Under the pieces are notes generated by a model. It was not told the DNA's origin, searched no databases, and was given only the letters and a program-made list of their open reading frames with translations. Positions 28,410 through 62,770 of a DNA stretch of 64,000 bases are shown one piece after another (positions within the stretch are counted from its first letter, which is position 1; each line of letters opens with the position of its first letter). A program made the translations under genes and the position numbers. Source of the DNA: Symsagittifera roscoffensis (Eukaryota; Xenacoelomorpha; Acoela; Convolutidae); assembly GCF_963678635.1 (NCBI RefSeq), contig NC_087065.1:45357919-45421918 (forward strand), given 5' to 3'.

Positions 28410-31400
28410 ATGTCAGTGACGCTTTTTTGAGCCATTTCCACTTTCTTAATTGAAGAGCACAAACTTTGTAACTTTTAGCAAATGAATTTGAATTTCAAGA
28501 CAGTTCAAAACGCAAAAAAAAATGAACACGAACTTTGAAAGAATCTTTGCTGCGTCCTTGTTATTCGGGTTTGCGTTTTTCTTTTGCAGTGTTTTAATTC
28601 CATTTAAAAACGTGTAAGAATAATTAAACTTTCAAAACAAACAGAATTAAAGAAGTACAAATTTAAAACGAAATACCAAAAAAATACTCATAAAATGAAA
28701 CCAATAAATCAATTTGTTTTGCTTTTTTCAGAAAAAAATAATTTCATAACCGCATGTAACTTAAAATTAGACGGTTTAAAAGGTACATGCATTTTAAAAG
28801 ATAATTTACTGAATTTTCTAAACGACTTCTGGGTTTTAGAAAATTTTGTCACTGATATTTTGCTATTCTTACTTCAATAGATTTTGAGGGCTGCCAGCTT
28901 CCACAAAGTTTGAAAAAAAGAAATAAACTAAAAGAGTAAATGAACGAAAGAAAAACAAAGAAAAAACAGGAAATTAATTGAACTTAAGAAACCAATATTC
29001 ATATCGCTAATAATCAAAATCGGAGCGTGAACAAGTATGAATTTTTTAAAAAAAAAAACATTTTTAAGACCTATATAAGTATCCTCAATATGTTCATTGA
29101 CACTTCAGAATGGTTTTAATTATATTTGCTTCTGGTTTTCAACTTTGCTTGAGAAGCATTCAGGATGGCAACGTTTTGCGCTGCTTTCTTCCCTTTTATC
29201 ACCAGGGAGCTTACTTGATCTACATTAAAAATATTTGAGAGCAAACTACAAACTTTAAGTCTTTAAGCTAAAAGCTGAACAATAGTCAACATACAATTGG
29301 AAGAGAGTTAATTAACGCAAGGAAACTGAAAAAAGTAATGTCTTGTAGAAGAAGAATTTAGAAGAATTAGAATTAGAAACCAACTAGCGTGTAACACACC
29401 TCCGGTGCTTCGAGTTTTTAACAGATTATAAAAAACCGCAGTTATTGGAAATAAGATCTGCACCCTTTGAGTGTACTCTGACAGCACCAATTGCAGGAAT
29501 GGTAATTTCAAATTTTGTAAAACTTTTTTGTTCATGTTTTTTTAGTTAAATTTTGAAAAACGATAAAATTCTGTGAAGTTCTTTGAAACATTTCAAAATG
29601 ACATCACAAAAACATCACATCTCGGAAACTAAAAGCAAGCGAGTACAAATTTTGAGATACTTCAAACTTAAACTTTCTAAGAAAATATCTTGAAAAACCA
29701 CAGAAATCGTCTATCTCAAAAACAAAAAGATTTGAGCAGTCATATTCAGAGGAGGCAAGATTCGCAACCCCTGAGAGTACTCTGACAGCCCTCAAATACT
29801 GGGTTGGGAGCCTCAAAATTTGAAAAATTGATTTTGCTTTTCTGAATTTTTTTCTTAAAAACACAAAAAAACGTCATATCTGGAAAACTTCAAAATTTGA
29901 GCAGTCGTCAGAATTGGACGCGAGATTCGCAACCCCTGAGAGTACTTTGACAGCCCCCAGCTTCAAAATTTGAAAAATTAATTTCGGTTTTCTGAAAAAA
30001 CTTTTCAAAAATCACAAAAATGTCATATCTGGAAAGCTTCAAAATTTGAGCAGTCGTCAGAATTGGAAGCGAGATTCGCAACCCCTGAGAGTACTTTGAC
30101 AGCTCCCAACTACTGGGTTGCGAGCTAAAAAAAATCACAAAAAACCTGATATCTCGAAAGCTATAAGGATTTTTGCTGTCATATGTGGAGGTAAGATTTG
30201 CAACCCTTGAGATTCTGAGCGTACTCTGACAGCCCCGACTACAAATATGGACATTTCAAGTTTTGAAGTAAAAATTGAATTTACGTTTCCTCGAAATTTT
30301 TTTGAAAAAATCACAAAAAACGTTTTATCTCGAAAACCACAAAGATTTGAGCATTCATGTTTAGAGTAAAAAATTGGAACTTTTCCCTGACACAGCCTCA
30401 CGATAGAGATGGAAACTTCAATTTTTGTCAATCCGAAAACTATACGGATTTGAGCATTCATATTCAGAGGCAAGATTCGCCACCCCAGAGGTTACCCTCA
30501 GAGTTTCAAATTTAAGGATGGAGACCTTCAAAATAATTGAATGTTGTTGTATTTTAAGTATTTAGAAAGTTTTTGAAAAAATCATAAAAACGGTATATCG
30601 CGAAAACTACAAGGATTTGAGGAGTGAGATTTGTGGTCAATATTCGCAATCCCTGAGAGTACCCTGACAGCACCCAACTACAGGGTTGAGAATATCAAAT
30701 TTTTTAAATTTTTCAAATTCAACTTTTCCAGACATTTCTGAAAAATCTCGGAAAATTGCCGTATCTCGTAAACTAAAAGATTTGGTTATTCATATATGGA
30801 GGCCGAATTCGCAAACCCTGGTGAATCCTTATAGCATCCGACCATTGGGTTGCTAATTTCAAAATTGATGAAATAATCCTTGACATCAAACTGGAAAACC
30901 GAAAAAAAATTCATAACAGTTGCAATGTACGATATACCTTAAACGTGAAAAAATTCTTTCGTTAAACATGCAAAAAAACACATTGAAAAAGCTTAAACAT
31001 GGCGAGATAGAGAAGCCCGCATTTAAATTATAATCCAATTTCTCAAGTAGAAGTTGATCGTTTTTTGTGTCCTTAACACTTTTGCTGTTTGATAGTGTGG
31101 AATTTTCTTTTAAGAAAATGAATTGAACTTAACAAGAAATCAAAAATCAAACCACAAAAAGTCAAACATGAGCGTGAATAAAATTTTGACTTTTCCTGGA
31201 AAAAAAACGAATCACCACGAGACGACCTATATAAGGCGTTTTCACTATATTCATACTCTTACAAAGATCAATTTTAACATGTTCGATCAAACTAACTCAA
31301 ACTTTGATTCGTTCGAAGTATCAGCAACATGAAGAACTCTTTTTTTGAGCAGACTGCACATGTTATTTAAATTGAGCCAAAGTGTTTTGTTTATTTTAGA

Positions 31401-31602
31401 ACCTGATGATTTGATTGGTCAAAAATGCATCCAAAATAATTTTCTCAAATCTTTTATTGATGACCATGAATTTGATAGTTTTTTGTTTTATATACATAGC
31501 TTCAATAATAATCGACAAGGTTCAACGGATTCAAAATCAAAACTCAATCATAAGCTAAGTAAAGTTTCTAAGTTACTAACATTGGTAAGTTCATTCAGTT
31601 TT
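28410..31602. repeat. 3.2-kb tandem unit 2
   Basis: Near-identical to the neighbouring units. It lacks a stretch of about 57 bp near 29645 that units 1 and 3 contain next to the word GCGAGTAC. Its subrepeats lie at about 29650-30860 and its TATATAAG box at 31228-31235. Confidence 0.9.
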
Positions 31603-34600
31603 ATGTCAGTGACGCTTTTTTGAGCCATTTCCACTTTCTTAATTGAAGAGCACAAACTTTGTAACTTTTAGCAAATGAATTTGAATTTCAAGACAGTTCA
31701 AAACGCAAAAAAAAAATGAACACGAACTTTGAAAGAATCTTTGCTGCGTCCTTGTTATTCGGGTTTGCGTTTTTCTTTTGCAGTGTTTTAATTCCATTTA
31801 AAAACGTGTAAGAATAATTAAACTTTCAAAACAAACAGAATTAAAGAAGTACAAATTTAAAACGAAATACCAAAAAAATACTCATAAAATGAAACCAATA
31901 AATCAATTTGTTTTGCTTTTTTCAGAAAAAAATAATTTCATAACCGCATGTAACTTAAAATTAGACGGTTTAAAAGGTACATGCATTTTAAAAGATAATT
32001 TACTGAATTTTCTAAACGACTTCTGGGTTTTAGAAAATTTTGTCACTGATATTTTGCTATTCTTACTTCAATAGATTTTGAGGGCTGCCAGCTTCCACAA
32101 AGTTTGAAAAAAAGAAATAAACTAAAAGAGTAAATGAACGAAAGAAAACAAAGAAAAAACAGGAAATTAATTGAACTTAAGAAACCAATATTCATATCGC
32201 TAATAATCAAAATCGGAGCGTGAACAAGTATGAATTTTTAAAAAAAAAAACATTTTTAAGACCTATATAAGTATCCTCAATATGTTCATTGACACTTCAG
32301 AATGGTTTTAATTATATTTGCTTCTGGTTTTCAACTTTGCTTGAGAAGCATTCAGGATGGCAACGTTTTGCGCTGCTTTCTTCCCTTTTATCACCAGGGA
32401 GCTTACTTGATCTACATTAAAAATATTTGAGAGCAAACTACAAACTTTAAGTCTTTAAGCTAAAAGCTGAACAATAGTCAACATACAATTGGAAGAGAGT
32501 TAATTAACGCAAGGAAACTGAAAAAAGTAATGTCTTGTAGAAGAAGAATTTAGAAGAATTAGAATTAGAAACCAACTAGCGTGTAACACACCTCCGGTGC
32601 TTCGAGTTTTTAACAGATTATAAAAAACCGCAGTTATTGGAAATAAGATCTGCACCCTTTGAGTGTACTCTGACAGCACCAATTGCAGGAATGGTAATTT
32701 CAAATTTTGTAAAACTTTTTTGTTCATGTTTTTTTAGTTAAATTTTGAAAAACGATAAAATTCTGTGAAGTTCTTTGAAACATTTCAAAATGACATCACA
32801 AAAACATCACATCTCGGAAACTAAAAGCAAGCGAGTACTCGCATTAGAAAGCAAAACTTGCAACTGCTGAGACTATTCTTGTAGTACCCAAATACAAATT
32901 TTGAGATACTTCAAACTTAAACTTTCTAAGAAAATATCTTGAAAAACCACAGAAATCGTCTATCTCAAAAACAAAAAGATTTGAGCAGTCATATTCAGAG
33001 GAGGCAAGATTCGCAACCCCTGAGAGTACTCTGACAGCCCTCAAATACTGGGTTGGGAGCCTCAAAATTTGAAAAATTGATTTTGCTTTTCTGAATTTTT
33101 TTCTTAAAAACACAAAAAAACGTCATATCTGGAAAACTTCAAAATTTGAGCAGTCGTCAGAATTGGACGCGAGATTCGCAACCCCTGAGAGTACTTTGAC
33201 AGCCCCCAGCTTCAAAATTTGAAAAATTAATTTCGGTTTTCTGAAAAAACTTTTCAAAAATCACAAAAATGTCATATCTGGAAAGCTTCAAAATTTGAGC
33301 AGTCGTCAGAATTGGAAGCGAGATTCGCAACCCCTGAGAGTACTTTGACAGCTCCCAACTACTGGGTTGCGAGCTAAAAAAAATCACAAAAAACCTGATA
33401 TCTCGAAAGCTATAAGGATTTTTGCTGTCATATGTGGAGGCAAGATTTGCAACCCTTGAGATTCTGAGCGTACTCTGACAGCCCCGACTACAAATATGGA
33501 CATTTCAAGTTTTGAAGTAAAAATTGAATTTACGTTTCCTCGAAATTTTTTTGAAAAAATCACAAAAAACGTTTTATCTCGAAAACCACAAAGATTTGAG
33601 CATTCATGTTTAGAGTAAAAAAATTGGAACTTTTCCCTGACAGCCTCACGATAGAGATGGAAACTTCAATTTTTGTCAATCCGAAAACTGTACGGATTTG
33701 AGCATTCATATTCAGAGGCAAGATTCGCCACCCCAGAGGTTACCCTCAGAGTTTCAAATTTAAGGATGGAGACCTTCAAAATAATTGAATGTTGTTGTAT
33801 TTTAAGTATTTAGAAAGTTTTTGAAAAAATCATAAAAACGGTATATCGCGAAAACTACAAGGATTTGAGGAGTGAGATTTGTGGTCAATATTCGCAATCC
33901 CTGAGAGTACCCTGACAGCACCCAACTACAGGGTTGAGAATATCAAATTTTTTAAATTTTTCAAATCTCGGAAAATTGCCGTATCTCGTAAACTAAAAGA
34001 TTTGGTTATTCATATATGGAGGCCGAATTCGCAACGCCTGGTGAATCCTTATAGCATCCGACCATTGGGTTGCTAATTTCAAAATTGATGAAATAATCCT
34101 TGACATCAAACTGGAAAACCGAAAAAAAAATTCATAACAGTTGCAATGTACGATATACCTTAAACGTGAAAAAATTCTTTCGTTAAACATGCAAAAAAAC
34201 ACGTTGAAAAAGCTTAAACATGGCGAGATAGAGAAGCCCGCATTTAAATTATAATCCAATTTCTCAAGTAGAAGTTGATCGTTTTTTGTGTCCTTAACAC
34301 TTTTGCTGTTTGATAGTGTGGAATTTTCTTTTAAGAAAATGAATTGAACTTAACAAGAAATCAAAAATCAAACCACAAAAAGTCAAACATGAGCGTGAAT
34401 AAAATTTTGACTTTTCCTGGAAAAAAAACGAATCACCACGAGACGACCTATATAAGGCGTTTTCACTATATTCATACTCTTACAAAGATCAATTTTAACA
34501 TGTTCGATCAAACTAACTCAAACTTTGATTCGTTCGAAGTATCAGCAACATGAAGAACTCTTTTTTTGAGCAGACTGCACATGTTATTTAAATTGAGCCA

Positions 34601-34823
34601 AAGTGTTTTGTTTATTTTAGAACCTGATGATTTGATTGGTCAAAAATGCATCCAAAATAATTTTCTCAAATCTTTTATTGATGACCATGAATTTGATAGT
34701 TTTTTGTTTTATATACATAGCTTCAATAATAATCGACAAGGTTCAACTGATTCAAAATCATAACTCAATCATAAGCTAAGTAAAGTTTCTAAGTTACTAA
34801 CATTGGTAAGTTCATTCAGTTTT
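31603..34823. repeat. 3.2-kb tandem unit 3
   Basis: Third copy, ending in TTCATTCAGTTTT, where the sequence turns into unique DNA just downstream of the ABCC stop codon. Subrepeats lie at about 32820-34075 and the TATATAAG box at 34449-34456. It has a small deletion near 33966 relative to units 1 and 2. TTTATT at 34674-34679 reads AATAAA on the minus strand and could serve the ABCC gene for polyadenylation. Confidence 0.9.
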
Positions 34824-34978
34824 GAAGAGAGTTTACAAAATTCCATTCTTTGTTGCTTTATCATCTTCATCTTAGTTTTCTTCAATGGAATGAATTGCAC
34901 TTCTAGATCTAGCACCGCTAATTTGGCTTCAAGATTTCTCTTTGACTAACACGCCAGTGAGTAGTGACTATGTGAAAT

Positions 34979-55066
<20,088 letters not shown>

Positions 55067-55335
55067 CTGAAACAAGTTGTAACATGCTTTTTTGAAATCC
55101 ATCTATGGGCGTTCAGAACACGCCTGTGCGTGTTGAAACAATTGACTTTCTACTCCCGAGTTTGTGTTGTAAAACACTTAAACCCACTCTTCCAAGTTGG
55201 ACTTTGCTGTAAGAGCACACTTTCGACAATAATATTGGTAAGTCTTTCTTCCATGCTTTTAACTCAGTGCTGCTTAAAAAATGTTCTCGTTTTAAACTAG
55301 TGTTCTTAAACGCAACTAAACAAGTGATATTCTTT
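55067..55335. other. Sequence between the first visible ABCC exon and the LINE array
   Basis: No exon-like sequence or Walker A motif is found on the minus strand here. Confidence 0.5.
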
Positions 55336-56732
55336 GCACGAGCTCAAAAAAACTTCTAGTACAGCAGCCGATGATATTTCTATGCGAATTATCTTTCTCC
55401 TCATGTTACTAGATGGCAATAGGCCTCTTATATGGAGAAATTCCTAAATTACGCCTATATTCAAGATGGGAGATGAAACTGATATCAAATGCTACCGTAC
55501 CCGCCTGTCAATATTTGCCTAAAATGGCTTTAATCCTTGAAAGGATCATATTTACTCAATTCTACGAATTTGATCTTTTACTTCAAAATTTATTCAAATT
55601 TGGCATCAGCGGAAAACTGATGCAACTATGGTCATCTTACTTGAGTTATCGACATCAATGCGTCAGAATTAGAAATACGCGTTCTAATTTTCTTCCAAAT
55701 ATCTCAGGTGTACCTCAAAATTCAATCTTGGGACAACTTTTGTTCTTTATATGTATTAATGACATGCGTAATGTCTGTAAAAAATCTGCCATGTTTCTTT
55801 TCGCTGATGATAGCACAACAAAAAATTCTAATTTGCTACACTTCAGCGTAATTTAACAGATGCATCGAGTGCGGCTGGCCAAGGAAATTGTTTTTAATAG
55901 TGGCCAAACACAGTACGTTTTTTTCAACAAGCAGTTCTGCAAGGATGAAGATACATTCAGATTCCGAGGGCAGGAAATAAAGACTATTCCTTCAGTTAAA
56001 GTCATTGGCGTGACATTGACCATAGCTGAAATAATCATATTAAAAAATTGGGTATCGCGTATGGCATTTTTAAATCTTTAACGAACCATTCCTTCTGGAA
56101 AATCTTATTTTAAGGGTCAAAAATTGTATACAACCTACAATTTATCTATTCTTCTATTTTCATCAGAAGTATGGCATCCGTCAATCACTGACCTTATGCT
56201 ATTGGAGACACTTTAAGCCCGAACAACGAAATTATTTTCAAATGGGGATTCGTTCAAAGATTGACTCCTTAATTTTTTTTATTACCAATTTCACTTCAAC
56301 TGCAATTAAAAGACTTGTTAATCCTCAAATAAATTATCACACGAAAACTATAATCTCGATGTTTGGATGGTTTTATCTCTGCAATATACACCAAACTATT
56401 GACGCAGAGATGGAAAACCGATCGGCCATTCCAAAACGAAAGAAAATCGATTCCTTAATTTTAACCGGATTGTGAGAATAGCAAATCACTTGCAAAAAGT
56501 GAGTTCACTGAACACTCCGAGTACTTTCAAACCACAGCAAAAAGGTTTTTCAAGAAGCGACCGATCAACAATTATGACAAAAACTCCTCCGAGAGATGAT
56601 TTTTCTGTTATTGCTGCTGCTAAATAGTATTTATACTTCAATTTTTTCCTTAAAGTTACTTGATTTTGTTTTGATATATGTGTAAAACAATTTAAAGTCT
56701 ACTTCTACTACTACTACTTCTACTGACTACAA
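55336..56732 (+). pseudogene. Decayed LINE reverse transcriptase, array copy 1
   Basis: Part of the reverse transcriptase of a Jockey/CR1-like non-LTR element. The best frame (about 55500-55856) reads ALILERIIFTQFYEF, then SGVPQNSILGQLLFFICIND and the catalytic LFADDS. A post-RT stretch (KVIGVTLT) follows in another frame. The upstream endonuclease and ORF1 are missing, stops and frame changes are frequent, and the unit ends in a CTACTACT microsatellite-like tail. It is the most intact copy for the RT core but the most diverged from copies 3-6. Confidence 0.85.
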
Positions 56733-58240
56733 GGCTGAATTCAATTTCTAGATAAATGTAAGCAAAGTGTTTCTCAAATTGGGTCAACATTAGCCAAAAA
56801 CAGATACAGACAAAACTTTCTATTACAGCAGCCCATGATAATTGTATGCGAATTGTCTGATTCTCTTTCTCCTCATATTACTAGATGGCAATAGAGCAAA
56901 TTTTCCTCTTATATGGAAAAAATTCTGTATTACGCCTATATTCAAGACGGGAGATCAACTTGATATCGAATGCTACCGTACCTGTCTCTCCCTATTTTTC
57001 CTAAAACTAGCTTTAGTCCTTGAAAGGATCATATTTACTCAATTCTACGAATTTCCTATTTTACTTCAAAATTGATTCAATTTTAGCATCGCCCGAAAAC
57101 TGATGAAACCATGTCATCTTACTTGAGTTATCGAAATCAATTCGTCAGAATTAAAAAAACGCGTTCTAAATTTTTTCAAAATAACTCAGGTACACCTCAA
57201 GATTCAATCTTGGGGCAACTTTTATTCATCATAATTATTAATGACATGCCTAAATTTTGAGCAAATTCGGTCATCTTTATTTTCGCTGAGGATAGCATAA
57301 CAAAAAATTCTAATCTGGCTACATTTCAGTGTTATTTAAACAGATGCGTCAAAGGCGGGCTGGATAAGGAAATGGTTTTTAATAGTGGCCAAACACAGTA
57401 CGTTATTTTCAACAAACAGTTCTGCAAGGATCAAGATACATTAAGATTCCAAGGACAGGAAATAAAAACTATTCCTTCAGTTAAAGTCTTTTGCGTGACA
57501 TTGACAAATGACCTTAGCTGAAATAATCATATTATTAAAAATTTGAGTATCGCGTATGGCATTTTTAAATCTTAAACGAACCATTCCTTCTGGAACATCT
57601 TATTTTACGAGTCAAAAGTTGTATACAACCTATAATTTATCTATTCTTCTATTTTCATCAGAAGTATGGCATCCGTCAATCACGGACCTAATGATATTGT
57701 AGACATTTCAAGCCCGAGCAACGAAATTATTTTCAAATGAGGCTTCGTACAAAGATTGACTACTTAAATGTTTTTTTTTATTAACAACTTCACTTCAACT
57801 GCAAGTAAAAGACTTGTTAATCCACAAAAAATTATCACACGAAAGATATAATTTTGATGTTTGGATGGTTTTATCTCTGCAATATACACCAAACTATTGA
57901 CGCAGAGATGGAAAACCGATCGGCCATTCCAAAAACGATAGAAAGTCGATTCCTTAATTTTAACCGGATTGTAAGAATAGCAAATCACTTGCACAAAGTT
58001 AGTTCAGTTGACACTCTTGCGACGACTCCGAGTGCTTTCAAACCACGGAAAAAATTGTTTTTCAAGAAATGGTTGATCAACAATTATGACAGAAAATCTT
58101 CCGACAGATAATTTTTCTGTTCTTGCTGCTGCTAAATAGTATTTGTACTTTTTTTCCTTAAAATAACTATATTTTTTATTGATAATTCTGTTAAGCAATT
58201 TAAACTGTTTTTCTACTACTACTACTTCTACTGACTACAA
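56733..58240 (+). pseudogene. Decayed LINE reverse transcriptase, array copy 2
   Basis: About 1.51-kb unit starting GGCTGAATTC. It keeps the LDGNRANFPLIWK start of the RT fingers and the KVFCVTLT post-RT text, but several stops break it and the catalytic Ala-Asp-Asp reads Ala-Glu-Asp (near 57288). The tail has CTACTACTACTACTTCTACT. Confidence 0.85.
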
Positions 58241-59751
58241 GGCTGAATTCGGTTTCTGGATAAATAAAAGAAGTGTTCGTCTCAAATTGGGTCCACTTTA
58301 GCCAAAAACCGATATAGACAAAACATGTTTAAAAACTTCCTCCTAGTACAGCAGCCCATGACAATTCTATGCCAATTATCTGATTCTCTTTCTCATATTA
58401 CTAGATGGCAATAGAGCAAATTTTCCTCTTATATGGAAAAATTCCTATATTACGTCTATATTCAAGACCGAAGATAAATTTAATATCGAAAGCTACCGTA
58501 CTTGTCTGTCACTATTTTGCCTAAGATGGCTTTAGTCCTTGAATGGATCATATTTACTCAATTCTACGAATTTGCTATTTTACTTCAAAATTGATTCAAT
58601 TTTGGCATCGCTCGAAAACTGATGAAACTATTGTCATTTTACTTGAGTTATCGAGATCAATGCATCGGAATTATAAATTCGCGTTCCAATTTTCTTCTGA
58701 ATATGTCAGATATACCTTAAGAATCAATCTTGGGGCAACTTTTAATCATCATATTTACTAATGACATGGCTAAATTTTGAGCAAAATTTGCCATCTTTCT
58801 TTTCGCTGACGATAGCATAACAAAAAATTCTAATCTGGCTACATTTCAGTGTAATTTAAACAGATGCGTCAACGGCGGGCTGGACAAGGAAATGGTTTTT
58901 AATAGTGGCCAAACACAGTACGTTAATTTCAACTAGCAGTTCTGCAAGGATGAAGATACATTAAGTTTCCGAGGGCAAGAAATAAAGTCAGTTAAAGTCA
59001 TTGGCGTGACATTGACAAATGACCCTAGCTGAAACAATCATATTGTTAAAAATTTGGGTATCGCAAATAGCACTTTCAAATCTTGAACGAACCATTCTTT
59101 CTGGAACATCTTATTTTACGGGTCAAAAGTTGTATACAACCTATAATTTATCTATTCTTCTATTTTCATCAAAAGTATGGCATTCGTCAATCACTGACCT
59201 AATGATATTGGAGACATTTTCCCGAGCAACGAAATTATTTTCAAATGGGGATTCGTACAAAAATTGACTACTTAATTGATTTTTTATTACCAATTTCACT
59301 TCAACTGCAAGTAAAAGACTTGTTAATCTTCAATAAATTATCACACGAAAACTATAATTTCGGAATTTGGATGGTTTTATCTCTGCAATATACACCAACC
59401 AAACTATTGACGCTGAGATGGAAAACCGATCGCCCATTCCAAAACGAAAGAAAGTCAATTCCTTAATTTTAACAGGATTGTACGAATAGCAAATCACTTG
59501 CACAAAGTTATTTTATTTAACACTCTTGTGACGCCTCCGAGTGCTTTCAAACCACGTCAAAAATAGTTTTTCAAGAAGTGGCTGATCAACAATTATGACA
59601 GAAACTCCTCCGACAGATAATTTTTCTGTTCTTGCTGCTGCTAAATAGTAATTATACTTCAATTTTATCCTTAAAAATAACTTGATTTTTTATTGATAAT
59701 TGTGTAAAGCAAATTAAACTCTTTTTCTACTACTACTTCTACTCACTACAG
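58241..59751 (+). pseudogene. Decayed LINE reverse transcriptase, array copy 3
   Basis: 1511 bp. It has the same internal stops as copies 4-6, with which it is nearly identical. The FADD catalytic text is kept (about 58800) but in broken frames. Confidence 0.85.
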
Positions 59752-61261
59752 GGCTGAATTCGGTTTCTGGATAAATAAAAGAAGTGTTCGTCTCAAATTG
59801 GGTCCACTTTAGCCAAAAACCGATATAGACAAAACATGTTTAAAAACTTCCTCCTAGTACAGCAGCCCATGACAATTCTATGCCAATTATCTGATTCTCT
59901 TTCTCATATTACTAGATGGCAATAGAGCAAATTTTCCTCTTATATGGAAAAATTCCTATATTACGTCTATATTCAAGACGAAGATAAATTTAATATCGAA
60001 AGCTACCGTACCTGTCTGTCACTATTTTGCCTAAGATGGCTTTAGTCCTTGAATGGATCATATTTACTCAATTCTACGAATTTGCTATTTTACTTCAAAA
60101 TTGATTCAATTTTGGCATCGCTCGAAAACTGATGAAACTATTGTCATTTTACTTGAGTTATCGAGATCAATGCATCGGAATTACAAATTCGCGTTCCAAT
60201 TTTCTTCTGAATATGTCAGATATACCTTAAGAATCAATCTTGGGGCAACTTTTAATCATCATATTTACTAATGACATGGCTAAATTTTGAGCAAAATTTG
60301 CCATCTTTCTTTTCGCTGACGATAGCATAACAAAAAATTCTAATCTGGCTACATTTCAGTGTAATTTAAACAGATGCGTCAACGGCGGGCTGGACAAGGA
60401 AATGGTTTTTAATAGTGGCCAAACACAGTACGTTAATTTCAACTAGCAGTTCTGCAAGGATGAAGATACATTAAGTTTCCGAGGGCAAGAAATAAAGTCA
60501 GTTAAAGTCATTGGCGTGACATTGACAAATGACCCTAGCTGAAACAATCATATTGTTAAAAATTTGGGTATCGCAAATAGCACTTTCAAATCTTGAACGA
60601 ACCATTCTTTCTGGAACATCTTATTTTACGGGTCAAAAGTTGTATACAACCTATAATTTATCTATTCTTCTATTTTCATCAAAAGTATGGCATTCGTCAA
60701 TCACTGACCTAATGATATTGGAGACATTTTCCCGAGCAACGAAATTATTTTCAAATGGGGATTCTTACGAAGATTGACTACTTAATTGATTTTTTATTAC
60801 CAATTTCACTTCAACTGCAAGTAAAAGACTTGTTAATCTTCAATAAATTATCACACGAAAACTATAATTTCGGAATTTGGATGGTTTTATCTCTGCAATA
60901 TACACCAAACAAACTATTGACGCTGAGATGGAAAACCGATCGCCCATTCCAAAACGAAAGAAAGTCAATTCCTTAATTTTAACAGGATTGTAGGAATAGC
61001 AAATCACTTGCACAAAGTTATTTTATTTAACACTCTTGTGACGCCTCCGAGTGCTTTCAAACCACGTCAAAAATAGTTTTTCAAGAAGTGGCTGATCAAC
61101 AATTATGACAGAAACTCCTCCGACAGATAATTTTTCTGTTCTTGCTGCTGCTAAATAGTAATTATACTTCAATTTTATCCTTAAAAATAACTTGATTTTT
61201 TATTGATAATTGTGTAAAGCAAATTAAACTCTTTTTCTACTACTACTTCTACTCACTACAG
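59752..61261 (+). pseudogene. Decayed LINE reverse transcriptase, array copy 4
   Basis: 1510 bp; differs from copy 3 by only a few bases. The shared stops show that the unit was duplicated after it had decayed. Confidence 0.85.
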
Positions 61262-62770
61262 GGCTGAATTCGGTTTCTGGATAAATAAAAGAAGTGTTCG
61301 TCTCAAATTGGGTCCACTTTAGCCAAAAACCGATATAGACAAAACATGTTTAAAAACTTCCTCCTAGTACAGCAGCCCATGACAATTCTATGCCAATTAT
61401 CTGATTCTCTTTCTCATATTACTAGATGGCAATAGAGCAAATTTTCCTCTTATATGGAAAAATTCCTATATTACGTCTATATTCAAGACCGAAGATAAAT
61501 TTAATATCGAAAGCTACCGTACCTGTCTGTCACTATTTTGCCTAAGATGGCTTTAGTCCTTGAATGGATCATATTTACTCAATTCTACGAATTTGCTATT
61601 TTACTTCAAAATTGATTCAATTTTGGCATCGCTCGAAAACTGATGAAACTATTGTCATTTTACTTGAGTTATCGACATCAATGCATCGGAATTATAAATT
61701 CGCGTTCCAATTTTCTTCTGAATATGTCAGATATACCTTAAGAATCAATCTTGGGCAACTTTTAATCATCATATTTACTAATGACATGGCTAAATTTTGA
61801 GCAAAAATTGCCATCTTTCTTTTCGCTGACGATAGCATAACAAAAATTCTAATCTGGCTACATTTCAGTGTAATTTAAACAGATGCGTCAACGGCGGGCT
61901 GGACAAGGAAATGGTTTTTAATAGTGGCCAAACACAGTACGTTAATTTCAACAAGCAGTTCTGCAAGGATGAAGATACATTAAGTTTCCGAGGGCAAGAA
62001 ATAAAGTCAGTTAAAGTCATTGGCGTGACATTGACAAATGACCCTAGCTGAAACAATCATATTTTTAAAAATTTGGGTATCGCGAATAGCACTTTCAAAT
62101 CTTGAACAAACCATTCTTTCTGGAACATCTTATTTTACGGGTCAAAAGTTGTATACAACCTATAATTTATCTATTCTTCTATTTTCATCAAAAGTATGGC
62201 ATTCGTCAATCACTGACCTAATGATATTGGAGACATTTTCCCGAGCAACGAAATTATTTTCAAATGGGGATTCGTACAAAGATTGACTACTTAATTGATT
62301 TTTTATTACCAATTTCATTTCAACTGCAAGTAAAAGACTTGTTAATCTTCAATAAATTATCACACGAAAAATATAATTTCGGAATTTGGATGGTTTTATC
62401 TCTGCAATATACATCAACCAAACTATTGACGCTGAGATGGAAAACCGATCGCCCATTCCAAAACGAAAGAAAGTCAATTCCTTAATTTTAACAGGATTGT
62501 AGGAATAGCAAATCACTTGCACAAAGTTATTTTATTTAACACTCTTGTGACGCCTCCGAGTGCTTTCAAACCACGTCAAAAATTGTTTTTCAAGAAGTGG
62601 CTGATCAACAATTATGACAGAAACTCCTCCGACAGATAATTTTTCTGTTCTTGCTGCTGCTAAATAGTAATTATACTTCAATTTTATCCTTAAAAATAAC
62701 TTGATTTTTTATTGATAATTGTGTAAAGCAAATTAAACTCTTTTTCTACTACTACTTCTACTCACTACAG
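61262..62770 (+). pseudogene. Decayed LINE reverse transcriptase, array copy 5
   Basis: 1509 bp; nearly identical to copies 3, 4 and 6, with 1-nt indels (for example in the GGGGCAACTT word near 61752). Confidence 0.85.
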
